From Edaphobacter sp. 12200R-103 (GTDB taxonomy: Bacteria; Acidobacteriota; Terriglobia; Terriglobales; Acidobacteriaceae), in assembly GCF_010093025.1 (NCBI RefSeq), contig NZ_CP048114.1, forward strand, positions 3,162,001 through 3,226,000: a DNA stretch of 64,000 nt, in the 5' to 3' direction. Made by a program: the position numbers and the translations under genes. The notes below the pieces were generated by a model. It made no database searches, was not told the DNA's origin, and was given only the letters and a program-made list of their open reading frames with translations. Positions 42,288 through 50,574 of the stretch are shown one piece after another (position 1 is the first letter of the stretch; each line of letters begins with the position of its first letter).

Positions 42288-43550
42288 ATGGACGGGGCGA
42301 CAGGTTCGACGACGGCAGCGATGGTGAACCCGGCAGGACCAGTGCGGTCTGCGGTGGGGCGTTTCGGGGTCTACGGCGGGCGGTATGTTCCCGAGACCCT
42401 GATGGCAGCGCTCGAAGAGCTGGAAGCAGCCTATGCGGATGCCCAGAAGGACCCGGCCTTTCAGGCTGAGCTGGACGATCTGCTGCACAACTACTGCGGT
42501 CGGCCCACGCCGCTCTACTACGCAAAGCGCCTGAGCGAACAGCTGGGCGGAGCGAAGATCTACCTCAAACGCGAAGACCTGCTCCATACCGGCGCTCACA
42601 AGATCAACAATGCACTCGGCCAGGGCCTTCTGGCCCGGCGCATGGGCAAGCAGCGCATCATCGCCGAGACGGGAGCCGGTCAGCATGGAGTAGCGACTGC
42701 CACTGTCTGCGCTCTGCTGGGCATGGATTGCGTGGTCTACATGGGCGAAGAGGACATGCGCCGCCAGGAGCTGAACGTCTACCGCATGCGCCTTCTGGGC
42801 GCGGAGGTGCGCGGCGTCTCGGCGGGTTCGGCCACCCTGAAGGACGCTATCTCCGAGGCGATGCGCGACTGGGTCACCAACGTCCGCACCACCTTCTATA
42901 TCCTCGGCTCGGCCCTGGGAGCCCACCCCTACCCCACCATCGTGCGCGACTTCCACCGCGTCATCAGCAAAGAGGCGAAGCGCCAGATGCTGGAGCAGGA
43001 GGGCAAACTGCCGACAGCCATCGTGGCCTGTGTCGGCGGCGGATCGAACGCCATCGGAGCCTTCTACGAGTTCCTCGGCGACACCAACGTGCAGTTGATC
43101 GGCGTCGAAGCAGGAGGACGCGGAACGGCACTCGGCGAGCACGCTGCACGATTCCAGAAAGTAGGTGGCGGCATTCCCGGCGTCCTGCAGGGAACCTTCA
43201 GCTATGTGCTGCAGAACGACGCGGGACAGATCGCGCTGACGCACTCTGTGAGCGCGGGTCTCGACTACGCCAGCGTCGGCCCGGAGCACGCCATGCTGCA
43301 CGACTCAGGCCGCGCCACCTACACCTCGGCCACGGACGATGAAGCCCTGAAGGCGACCGTCACGCTCGCACGGACTGAAGGCATCCTTCCCGCGCTGGAG
43401 AGCGCTCACGCAGTCGCCGAGGCCATCAAGCTGGCTCCCAAGATGGCGAAGAGCGATGTCCTGATGGTGAATCTCTCCGGGCGCGGCGATAAGGACATGG
43501 GGATTCTGTCGCGAGAGCTCGATCTGACAAGCGTAGGAGCGAAGGGATAG
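42288..43550 (+). CDS. trpB: Tryptophan synthase beta subunit
   Basis: A 420-residue PLP enzyme that joins indole and serine to make tryptophan. The PLP lysine is in [13 protein letters not shown] (about residue 105), with [13 protein letters not shown], the phosphate-binding [14 protein letters not shown] and [13 protein letters not shown] following. This is the TrpB1 type that partners TrpA. The ATG at 42288 follows GGAAGGA. It is the first structural gene of the operon and lies 20 bases after a terminator-like hairpin; a short N-terminal extension (about 17 residues) precedes the conserved [15 protein letters not shown]. Confidence 0.97.
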   Translation: MDGATGSTTAAMVNPAGPVRSAVGRFGVYGGRYVPETLMAALEELEAAYADAQKDPAFQAELDDLLHNYCGRPTPLYYAKRLSEQLGGAKIYLKREDLLHTGAHKINNALGQGLLARRMGKQRIIAETGAGQHGVATATVCALLGMDCVVYMGEEDMRRQELNVYRMRLLGAEVRGVSAGSATLKDAISEAMRDWVTNVRTTFYILGSALGAHPYPTIVRDFHRVISKEAKRQMLEQEGKLPTAIVACVGGGSNAIGAFYEFLGDTNVQLIGVEAGGRGTALGEHAARFQKVGGGIPGVLQGTFSYVLQNDAGQIALTHSVSAGLDYASVGPEHAMLHDSGRATYTSATDDEALKATVTLARTEGILPALESAHAVAEAIKLAPKMAKSDVLMVNLSGRGDKDMGILSRELDLTSVGAKG

Positions 43551-43554
43551 CACA

Positions 43555-44316
43555 ATGCCGATTGAGTTCAAGCAAAAGCCGGGCCTGGTCGTTTACCTCA
43601 CCGCTGGCGACCCCGATCTCGCAACGACACGCGACATTGCATTAGCCGCCATCGACAACGGCGCTGACGTCATCGAGCTTGGCGTACCTTTCAGCGATCC
43701 TCTCGCCGACGGCCCGGTCATCCAACGCGCCAGCGAGCGTTCTGTTGCAAAAGGCACGCGGCTGACCGATGTCCTTGGGGTAGCCGCAGAACTTCGCAAG
43801 GCACGCCCGCAGGCAGGCATCATCCTCTTCTCCTACCTCAATCCCGTTCTGCGCCTCGGCCTTAGTGATTTCTGCGCAAAAGCTGCCGAATCCGGCGCCG
43901 ACGGTGTTCTGCTGACCGACATGATCGTCGAGGAGGCCGCCGAGTATCTCGAAGCCATGCGCGCGAACAGGCTCGCCCCAGTCTTTCTGGCTGCTCCCAC
44001 ATCGCCCGACGCCCGGCTGAAGGCGATTGCGGAGAACTCGCAAGGGTTCGTCTACGCCATCTCGCGTACCGGAATTACGGGCACGCAGTCGCATCTGACC
44101 AGCGATGCGTCCCAGGTAGTCACCCGGCTGCGGCAGTTTACGAAGCTGCCGATCGCTGTCGGCTTCGGGGTCTCGAATGCAGATCACGTCAAAGCCGTCG
44201 GAGAGTTTGCCGATGCCGCGGTGATCGGTTCGGCGATCGTGCAGCTGATTGAAAAGACCGAACCGGCCCAGGCTGCGGCCGCGGTGGGCAAGTTCGTTGC
44301 GGGGTTGCGCGCATGA
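43555..44316 (+). CDS. trpA: Tryptophan synthase alpha subunit
   Basis: A 253-residue TIM-barrel enzyme that cleaves indole-3-glycerol phosphate and channels indole to TrpB. The catalytic Glu and Asp are in VIELGVPFSDPLADGPVIQRAS, and the phosphate-binding loop is GFGVSNADH. The start lies four bases after the trpB stop, so the two are translationally coupled. Other trp genes (trpE, D, C, F) are not in the window, so the pathway is split on the chromosome. Confidence 0.97.
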   Translation: MPIEFKQKPGLVVYLTAGDPDLATTRDIALAAIDNGADVIELGVPFSDPLADGPVIQRASERSVAKGTRLTDVLGVAAELRKARPQAGIILFSYLNPVLRLGLSDFCAKAAESGADGVLLTDMIVEEAAEYLEAMRANRLAPVFLAAPTSPDARLKAIAENSQGFVYAISRTGITGTQSHLTSDASQVVTRLRQFTKLPIAVGFGVSNADHVKAVGEFADAAVIGSAIVQLIEKTEPAQAAAAVGKFVAGLRA

Positions 44317-44473
44317 ACGCGTCCCTGTGCACCCTGCGAACCCACCTCTCGGAATCGGGATGTGGGGCGCCCAATACCCGGGCAGGGCACGCAAAACAGC
44401 CCGTTTATCATGAATGGTACCCAAATAACCCGCAGCAGGAGCACGCAACCTGGCTGCAGCGTGAGGATATTCG

Positions 44474-44734
44474 ATGGAGATCTCTGACTGGCGGCAAAAG
44501 ATCGACGAACTGGACGAGCAGATCGTTCGCCTTATCAATCAGCGTGCCGAGGCCGCAAAGGCGATTGGTCAGCTCAAGCAGAAGAGCAGCCTTCCCGTCT
44601 ACGAGCCAAAACGCGAGCAGCACGTCTTTGAGCACGTCCGCCAGGCCAACCCGGGCCCACTGTCGAACCAGGAGATCGTGGACATCTACGAGCGCGTGAT
44701 CGACGTCATGCGCGCGATCCAGAAGCACGACTAG
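44474..44734 (+). CDS. aroQ: Chorismate mutase, AroQ class
   Basis: An 86-residue AroQ-fold protein (three-helix dimer) that converts chorismate to prephenate, the branch to Phe and Tyr. The active-site pattern is visible: WRQKIDELDEQIVRLINQRAEAAKAIGQLK with the catalytic Arg and Lys, then YEPKREQHVFEHV. It is a stand-alone form, to be supplied to TyrA and a prephenate dehydratase elsewhere. A 157-base gap after trpA contains a CCCACC...GTGGGG hairpin but no gene. Confidence 0.92.
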   Translation: MEISDWRQKIDELDEQIVRLINQRAEAAKAIGQLKQKSSLPVYEPKREQHVFEHVRQANPGPLSNQEIVDIYERVIDVMRAIQKHD

Positions 44735-44790
44735 GGTTTTCACAAGTTTTGTAACTTATTCCGTTTCATATTAAGAAAGCGAAAAACACG

Positions 44791-45810
44791 ATGATCGTAG
44801 CAATGCAGGATTCGGCAACAGAAGAACATATACAACGTGTGATCGAGCGAATGGTCGAGCTCGGTTTCAACGTCCACCGCACCACCGGAGCCGCCCAGAC
44901 CATTCTGGCCGGCGTGGGAACCCCGGATCACTTCGACGTGGCTGAGTTCAAGGTGCTGAGCGGCGTTCACGATGCCTATCGCATCTCCTCGCCCTACAAG
45001 CTCGCCGGACGCAACTTCCGCCCCGAAGGCACCAGGATCAAGTTCGCCAACGGTGTCGTGATCGGCGGAGAAGAGGTCGTCGTCATGGCGGGCCCGTGCT
45101 CGGTGGAATCGCGCGAGCAGATCCTTCTCTCGGCTAAACAGGTTGCTGCTGCAGGCGCAAAGTTCCTGCGCGGCGGAGCCTACAAGCCCCGCAGCTCGCC
45201 CTACAGCTTCCAGGGTATGGGCGTGGAAGGCCTCAAGCTGCTGCGCGAGGTCGCCGACGAGACCGGTCTGCTGGTCATCACCGAGGTCATGGAGATCTCG
45301 CAGATCGAGATCATGCTGCCCTACATCGACGTCTTCCAGATCGGCGCGCGCAACATGCAGAACTTCAACCTGCTGCGCGAGCTCGGCCATGTCCGCAAGC
45401 CCTGCCTGCTGAAGCGCGGCATCGCCGCCACCATCGAAGAGGTTCTGCTGAGCGCGGAATACATCCTCTCCGGCGGCAACTACGACCTGATGCTCTGCGA
45501 GCGCGGCATTCGCACCTACGAGACCGCGACCCGCAACACGATGGACATCTCGGCCATCCCCGTCCTTAAGAAGCTGACTCACCTTCCCGTCCTCGCCGAT
45601 CCTTCGCACGGCGTCGGTATCCGCGACATGGTTCCCGCCATGGCTCTGGCCTCGGTTGCGGCCGGTGCAGACGGTCTGCTGATGGAGATGCACCCCAATC
45701 CCGACAAGGCCATGAGCGACGGCGCACAGAGCATGTACCCCGAGCAGCTTGAAAAGCTGGTGGCACAGCTCCGGCAGCTTGCACCGGTCGTCGGACGTTC
45801 GGTGGCATAA
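44791..45810 (+). CDS. aroF: 3-deoxy-7-phosphoheptulonate synthase, type I-beta
   Basis: A 339-residue DAHP synthase that condenses PEP with erythrose 4-phosphate, the first step of aromatic synthesis. An N-terminal ferredoxin-like domain (MIVAMQDSATEEHIQRVIERMVELGFNVHRTTG, residues 1-67) is the regulatory module known from Thermotoga-type enzymes, where Tyr and Phe bind. The barrel carries VMAGPCSVES, RGGAYKPRSSPYSFQG, NFNLLRE, KRG and LADPSHGVG. Downstream of aroQ by 56 bases; tyrA follows with three bases between. Confidence 0.95.
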   Translation: MIVAMQDSATEEHIQRVIERMVELGFNVHRTTGAAQTILAGVGTPDHFDVAEFKVLSGVHDAYRISSPYKLAGRNFRPEGTRIKFANGVVIGGEEVVVMAGPCSVESREQILLSAKQVAAAGAKFLRGGAYKPRSSPYSFQGMGVEGLKLLREVADETGLLVITEVMEISQIEIMLPYIDVFQIGARNMQNFNLLRELGHVRKPCLLKRGIAATIEEVLLSAEYILSGGNYDLMLCERGIRTYETATRNTMDISAIPVLKKLTHLPVLADPSHGVGIRDMVPAMALASVAAGADGLLMEMHPNPDKAMSDGAQSMYPEQLEKLVAQLRQLAPVVGRSVA

Positions 45811-45813
45811 CCC

Positions 45814-46683
45814 ATGGCAGCAGGCATGATGGAACGTGTCCTCATCATCGGAACGGGCCTGATCGGCGCATCGACCGGTCTGGCCCTGCGCGCCGCCGGC
45901 TTCGGCGGCCGCATTGACGGATGGGACCAGAGCCTGCTGGAGCTGCGGGCCGCGCTTGAGATGGGAGCCGTCGATGGAGTCGCCGGCAACCAGTGGGGCG
46001 CGCTCGAACTCGCCCGGCAGGCCGACGTTATCCTGCTGGCCGTTCCTGTGCTTGCCATCAAGGACTGGATGAAGCAACTCTCCGAGGTCACCGAGCAGGG
46101 CCAGCTGATCACCGACGTTGGCAGCACCAAGCTCGAGATCACCGAGCTTGCCGCAGAGCTGTTCGGTCGTGAGAACCAGGCCTGCTTTCTCGCCGGGCAC
46201 CCGATGGCAGGCAAGGAGTCCGGCGGCGCTCTGCTGGCCGAAGCCGGCCTGTTTCAGGGGGCGATGTGGCTCTTCACACCGGGGCCGGGCGAGCCCTCCG
46301 CGATGGAGAAGGAGTGGCGCAGCTGGGTCAGCTTCTTCGGCACCCGCACACTCGACATGGATCCCAGACGGCACGATGAGATGTGCGCCTGGGTCAGCCA
46401 TCTTCCGCAGATGCTCTCAACGGCATTCGCCGCGTTGCTTGAGGACCGCTTCGGCGACGCACCCGAAATCGCAGCCATCGGCGGCCGCGCCCTGCGCGAG
46501 ACGACCCGCCTGGGAGCAAGCCCCTACAGCATGTGGCGTGACGTAGCCCTGACCAACACCGAACCCATCGCTGAGACGCTTCTGGCGCTCGAGCAACGGC
46601 TGGCCCATGTACGCGAGAATCTGCGCACGCCAGAGCTGCGCGAAGAGTTTGCTCTCGCAAACCAGTTTCGTGTGCACCGATAA
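45814..46683 (+). CDS. tyrA: Prephenate dehydrogenase
   Basis: A 289-residue NAD-dependent prephenate dehydrogenase leading to tyrosine. The Rossmann motif is VLIIGTGLIGASTGLALR; the prephenate site includes ITDVGSTKLEI, FLAGHPMAGKESGGALLA with the catalytic His, and HDEMCAWVSHLPQMLSTAFA. No C-terminal ACT domain is present, so feedback control must be elsewhere. An ATG four codons on (MMERVLIIG) is an alternative start. It completes the aromatic block trpB-trpA-aroQ-aroF-tyrA. Confidence 0.95.
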   Translation: MAAGMMERVLIIGTGLIGASTGLALRAAGFGGRIDGWDQSLLELRAALEMGAVDGVAGNQWGALELARQADVILLAVPVLAIKDWMKQLSEVTEQGQLITDVGSTKLEITELAAELFGRENQACFLAGHPMAGKESGGALLAEAGLFQGAMWLFTPGPGEPSAMEKEWRSWVSFFGTRTLDMDPRRHDEMCAWVSHLPQMLSTAFAALLEDRFGDAPEIAAIGGRALRETTRLGASPYSMWRDVALTNTEPIAETLLALEQRLAHVRENLRTPELREEFALANQFRVHR

Positions 46684-46716
46684 AGTTTTCGCCCTTCCAA
46701 GGCAAGGAGCAGCATC

Positions 46717-47961
46717 TTGAGTCTGACCGAACGAGCAGCACACAGCACTTCAAGCATCAGCCTGGCTGATGTCGCCGCTGCGCGAGAGAGGCTGCGCGAC
46801 GCCATCTACTTCTCGCCCTGCGCGCATTCCCGCGTCCTTTCGGAACTGACCGGACAGCAGATCTTCCTCAAGCTCGAAAACCTGCAGATGACCGGCTCCT
46901 TCAAAGAGCGCGGTGCATTGAATCGCATTGCTCTTCTCACTCCCGAAGAAGCTTCGCGCGGAGTAGTCGCAGCCTCCGCAGGCAACCACGCGCAGGGCGT
47001 CGCCTATCACGCCACCTCGCGCGGCATTCGCTCCATCATCGTCATGCCGCTCGCGACTCCGCTGGTCAAGGTGACGGCTACGCGCAACTTCGGCGCCGAG
47101 GTTGTGCTGCACGGCGCCAACTACGACGAGGCCTACGAAGAGGCGCGGCGCATCTGCTCTGCGCAGAACATGACCTTCATCCACCCGTTTGACGATCCCG
47201 CCGTCATGGCCGGCCAGGGAACCATCGGCCTTGAACTGCTCGAGCAGATTCCGGACCTTGAAGCCGTGGTCGTCCCCATCGGAGGAGGCGGCCTGATCGG
47301 CGGCGTCGCCTGCGCCATCAAGGAATCGCGTCCCGGAATCAAGGTCGTCGGCGTGCAGACCTCGCGGTTACCCTCGATGGCTGTCGCGGTCGAGCAGCAC
47401 CGTCCGGTCACCATTCCTCCGGCAACCACGATTGCGGACGGCATCGCGGTGCGCCGCGCCGGCGAGTTTACGCTGCCCGTGATCGAGCGCTGCGTCGACC
47501 AGATCGTCACCGTCGATGAAGACGAGATCGCCTCCGCCATCCTCGTCCTGCTGGAGCGCGAAAAGACGCTGGCCGAAGGTGCCGGAGCCGCCGGACTTGC
47601 CGCGCTGCTGCAGAAGCGCACCTCGCTCAACGGCGCTCGTACCGCCGTCGTCATCGGCGGAGGCAACATCGACGTCACCCTGCTCAGCCGCATCATCGAG
47701 CGCGGTCTGGTGCAGGACGGTCGCATGATCCGCCTGCGCATCCACCTTCTCGACAAACCCGGCGCACTCGCCGAGCTGACGAAGCTGATCGCGCACCACC
47801 GTGTCAACATCGTGGACACGCTCTACAACCGTGCCTACTACGGTGTGAACCTGGGCGACACCACCATCGACATTACGCTGGAGACACGCGGTCGCGGACA
47901 GGTAGAAGAACTGCTCGGCGCACTCGACGCCGGGGGCTACATCTACTCGCGCGTGGTCTGA
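46717..47961 (+). CDS. ilvA: Threonine ammonia-lyase with C-terminal ACT domain
   Basis: A 414-residue PLP-dependent threonine deaminase producing 2-oxobutyrate for isoleucine. The PLP lysine is in GSFKERGALNRI and the phosphate loop is PIGGGGLIGG. One ACT domain (MIRLRIHLLDKPGALAELTKLIAHHRVNIVDTLYN) follows, as in the single-ACT, often biodegradative-like form. The start is TTG at 46717 behind AAGGAGCAG. It is the last gene of the rightward block, 33 bases after tyrA. Its inclusion with aromatic genes is unusual. Confidence 0.93.
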   Translation: MSLTERAAHSTSSISLADVAAARERLRDAIYFSPCAHSRVLSELTGQQIFLKLENLQMTGSFKERGALNRIALLTPEEASRGVVAASAGNHAQGVAYHATSRGIRSIIVMPLATPLVKVTATRNFGAEVVLHGANYDEAYEEARRICSAQNMTFIHPFDDPAVMAGQGTIGLELLEQIPDLEAVVVPIGGGGLIGGVACAIKESRPGIKVVGVQTSRLPSMAVAVEQHRPVTIPPATTIADGIAVRRAGEFTLPVIERCVDQIVTVDEDEIASAILVLLEREKTLAEGAGAAGLAALLQKRTSLNGARTAVVIGGGNIDVTLLSRIIERGLVQDGRMIRLRIHLLDKPGALAELTKLIAHHRVNIVDTLYNRAYYGVNLGDTTIDITLETRGRGQVEELLGALDAGGYIYSRVV

Positions 47962-48021
47962 ATCATCTCTGCTGCGGTGCAGTCCCAACAGTCAATAACC
48001 GTCCTTCTGAGCCTCACAAAC

Positions 48022-48105
48022 CCGTCATTCTGACCCTGAGCGAAGTCGAAGGGGGAAGAATCCCTGTATTTTGCCTGGAGCGCCGCCCCGATTCAGGGAC
48101 GACTC
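48022..48105. repeat. Dispersed intergenic element, left-end fragment
   Basis: CGTCATTCTGACCCTGAGCG, AAGTCGAAGGGGGAAGAATCCCTGTATTTTGCC. It shares GAATCCCTGTATTTTGCC with the copy at 41895 but has no right end. A further CCGTCCTTCTGAGCCTC lies just before it. Confidence 0.6.
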
Positions 48106-48228
48106 AGCCCCTCTCACCCGGGCGTATGCCATCGCAACTGAAAAAGATACCGCCGAGTGAGACTGCCTCATGCCGACTGGATCCGTATACCCCATACAGG
48201 TGTCCTCCTGAGCGGCAGCAGACTTGTC

Positions 48229-48744
48229 CTACAGCGGTCTCACATCCATAAACAAATAGTCCCCATACCAACCCGTCCTATAACCATGCTGCCGAACCAG
48301 AGTGCCCAGCTGTGCATAATGCCGGACGCTGTGAAAGAGCGCATGAAAGAGAACCGTCTTGCGTGACGTCAGCAGCACGCCCGCACTCCGCGTCTGGAAT
48401 TTGATCTGCTCTCCCCAATCGGTCGCGGAATCAAGTGCCCGGCGATAGAGTTCCATGGCTCGATCATGCGTCGCATAGATCGCTTCTACCGAGTCGTATG
48501 GAACATCCGCATACTCCGTCTCCGGCAGGCCGAGGATGCGCTCCGCATACCGCACCTCCACTGCAACAATGTGCTGCAGAAGCTGCGCCACGGTGGAGAC
48601 CTGCATGATGTCACACGGAAGCGAGAGGATCTCAGGCTGTTCGGCGAGCAGCTTGCGCCATGCCGCGTTGGTCGCCTGATTCCACTGGAGCGCCTCACTG
48701 GCAGTCAGTACCGGCTCTGTCATCTCTCCCTCACGTACCGTCAT
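48229..48744 (-). CDS. DinB-family protein
   Basis: A protein of about 170 residues with a DinB/YfiT-like four-helix bundle. The three metal-ligand histidines can be seen in LLQHIVAVEVRYAE and FHALFHSVRHYAQLGTLVR. Such proteins bind divalent metal and include thiol-dependent transferases. The start at 48744 overlaps the stop of the upstream VOC gene as ATGA; a second ATG at 48723 (MTEPVLTASEALQW) with GAGGG upstream is equally possible. Together with the VOC gene it forms a two-gene unit. Confidence 0.85.
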   Translation of the reverse strand: MTVREGEMTEPVLTASEALQWNQATNAAWRKLLAEQPEILSLPCDIMQVSTVAQLLQHIVAVEVRYAERILGLPETEYADVPYDSVEAIYATHDRAMELYRRALDSATDWGEQIKFQTRSAGVLLTSRKTVLFHALFHSVRHYAQLGTLVRQHGYRTGWYGDYLFMDVRPL

Positions 48745-49121
48745 TTCCGCAGCCGCGTCGGCCAGCCGACCCGCACCAGCGTCTCGTCAGGATCGCTGAC
48801 GGAAAACTCATACATACCCCACGGCTTGTCCTCCGGCTGCTTCTTCGCCTCCAGAATCCTGTCGGCCAGCCGTAATGCCAGCTCATCGACATCGGGAGTG
48901 TAGAGGTAAAGCCCAAATGGATTACGACCCGGAATAAGCCATCCCTTCACGGCGTCGACCAGATGCAGATGACCGCCCTTGCCGTCGCTCAGGATGCGAT
49001 ACGTCGATTCAAAATCACTCGAACCATCCGCCCGCGCAAAACCAAGCTTCCGGTAGAACGCCTCCGAGGCATTCAGGTCGTTGCAGGGCAGAATCGCCGT
49101 AAGGCCATGCTGTGGGTCCAT
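48741..49121 (-). CDS. VOC family (glyoxalase/bleomycin-resistance-like) protein
   Basis: A 126-residue VOC-fold protein: LTAILPCNDLNASEAFYRKLGF and GKGGHLHLVDAVKG form the first module, and LYLYTPDVDELALRLADRIL with YEFSVSDPDETLVRVGWP the second. The role could be glyoxalase-like or drug sequestration; it cannot be assigned. It is followed by a DinB gene with a 4-base overlap and preceded by purD by 15 bases, so the three may be one transcript. Confidence 0.85.
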   Translation of the reverse strand: MDPQHGLTAILPCNDLNASEAFYRKLGFARADGSSDFESTYRILSDGKGGHLHLVDAVKGWLIPGRNPFGLYLYTPDVDELALRLADRILEAKKQPEDKPWGMYEFSVSDPDETLVRVGWPTRLRK

Positions 49122-49136
49122 CCATCCCCCTTTACA

Positions 49137-50405
49137 TCATCTGCTGAGAGCGCGGTGCCCGATGTCCCGTCGGTACTGCATTCCCTCAAACGAGATCTCC
49201 TCCAGCCGCCGGTAGATGCGCTTGAGCGCATCCTCGAGATCGTCCGACTCCGCCGAGACCGCCAGCACGCGCCCGCCCGCCGTCACCGCTTGCCCGTCCT
49301 TGAGCGCAGTTCCTGCATGGAAGACGATCACGCCGTCGCGGTCGTCCCCATCGAGCCCGCTGATGGGCAGGCCGCTGGCGTACTTGCCGGGATAGCCTCC
49401 GCTGGCAGCGATCACCGTCGCGCTCGCGCCCGGCTTCAGCCGGATCGCCAGCTCATTGGCGTTGCCGTCGATGGAGGCATTGAAGAGATCGAGGATGTCG
49501 GTCTCCAGGCGAAGCACGATGGCCTCGGTCTCAGGATCGCCCCAGCGCGTGTTGAACTCCAGCACCATAGGTCCGCGGGGGCTCATCATCAAGCCGATGA
49601 AGAGAATGCCCTTGAAGGGAGATCCCTCCGACGCCATTCCATCGACCACCTTCTGGGCGACGTTGTGCGTGATCCATTGGCGCATGGCAGGCGTCAGCAG
49701 GCCATCGGTTGAGTAGGCCCCCATGCCACCGGTGTTCGGGCCGGTATCGCCTTCGCCGACGCGCTTATGGTCCTGCGCCGCTGCAATCGGCACCGCGTGC
49801 TTGCCGTCGCACAGCGCAAAGAACGAGACCTCTTCGCCGGTAAGAAACTCCTCCAGCACAATCTCTGTCTCGGTCGAACCGAGCAGCGCTCCCGAGAACA
49901 TCTGCGCAGCGGTCGATTCCGCCTCAAGACGCGTCTCGCAGATGACCACGCCCTTTCCCGCAGCCAGTCCCGAAGCCTTGACCACCACAGGCAGAGGGAA
50001 GCGCAGCAGAGACTCGCGCACCTCGTCGAGGTTGGTGCAGAGAGCGTACTCTGCGGTCGGAATGCCGTGGCGCTGCATGAACGTCTTCGAAAAAGACTTG
50101 CTGGACTCAAGCTGCGCCGCCGCCTTCGTAGGGCCAAAGACGCGCAGCCCACGTTTCTCCAACTCGTCCACCAGGCCCAGCGCCAGCGGAACCTCCGGGC
50201 CGACGACCGTGAGATCAGGCGCTTCGATGGCCACCAGGTTCACCATCGCCTCCAGGCTGTTGACGTCGACCGGAACGCATCGCGCAATCCTGCTGATGCC
50301 GCCGTTTCCCGGCGCCGCAACAATCTCGTTGACCGAAGACGACCTCTTGAGGGCCCAAACCAGGGCGTGCTCACGCCCTCCACCGCCGATTACCAGAACC
50401 TTCAT
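49137..50405 (-). CDS. purD: Phosphoribosylamine-glycine ligase
   Basis: A 422-residue ATP-grasp enzyme of purine synthesis that joins phosphoribosylamine and glycine. N-terminal MKVLVIGGGGREHALVWAL, EVPLALGLVDELEKRGLRVFGPTKAAAQLESSK, the ATP-grasp core VVKASGLAAGKGVVIC and GMGAYSTDGLLTP, and FNTRWGDPETE are all as expected. The length is normal. No other pur genes are nearby. A VOC and a DinB gene follow closely on the same strand. Confidence 0.96.
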   Translation of the reverse strand: MKVLVIGGGGREHALVWALKRSSSVNEIVAAPGNGGISRIARCVPVDVNSLEAMVNLVAIEAPDLTVVGPEVPLALGLVDELEKRGLRVFGPTKAAAQLESSKSFSKTFMQRHGIPTAEYALCTNLDEVRESLLRFPLPVVVKASGLAAGKGVVICETRLEAESTAAQMFSGALLGSTETEIVLEEFLTGEEVSFFALCDGKHAVPIAAAQDHKRVGEGDTGPNTGGMGAYSTDGLLTPAMRQWITHNVAQKVVDGMASEGSPFKGILFIGLMMSPRGPMVLEFNTRWGDPETEAIVLRLETDILDLFNASIDGNANELAIRLKPGASATVIAASGGYPGKYASGLPISGLDGDDRDGVIVFHAGTALKDGQAVTAGGRVLAVSAESDDLEDALKRIYRRLEEISFEGMQYRRDIGHRALSR

Positions 50406-50514
50406 CTGCCTCGCCCTTGCTCCCTGAATACTTTTGATCTGTCCTCTTCGAGGCTAGCATCGCGGAGAGTGAAGTCAAACACCGCCACTGCGCACCGGAG
50501 CACAGAGCGACGGA

Positions 50515-50553
50515 GCCAAAAAGAAAGGGGCCTGCACCACAGCAGACCCCTTT
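50515..50553 (-). terminator. Rho-independent terminator of YXWGXW gene
   Basis: AAAGGGGCCTGC, loop ACCACA, GCAGACCCCTTT, with one mismatched pair in the stem. On the minus strand it is followed by CTTTTTGG. It lies about 20 bases past the stop codon at 50575. Confidence 0.8.
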
Positions 50554-50574
50554 CGCTCATACATCCTCTCTGCC

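Noticed and set aside
44317..44473. Extra small gene between trpA and aroQ (frame from 44313)
   Set aside because: The frame runs through a hairpin repeat and then out of frame into aroQ; the composition is not protein-like and there is no ribosome site.
44740..46401. 553-codon open frame opposite aroF and tyrA
   Set aside because: It covers two well-supported genes on the other strand and has no recognisable domain.
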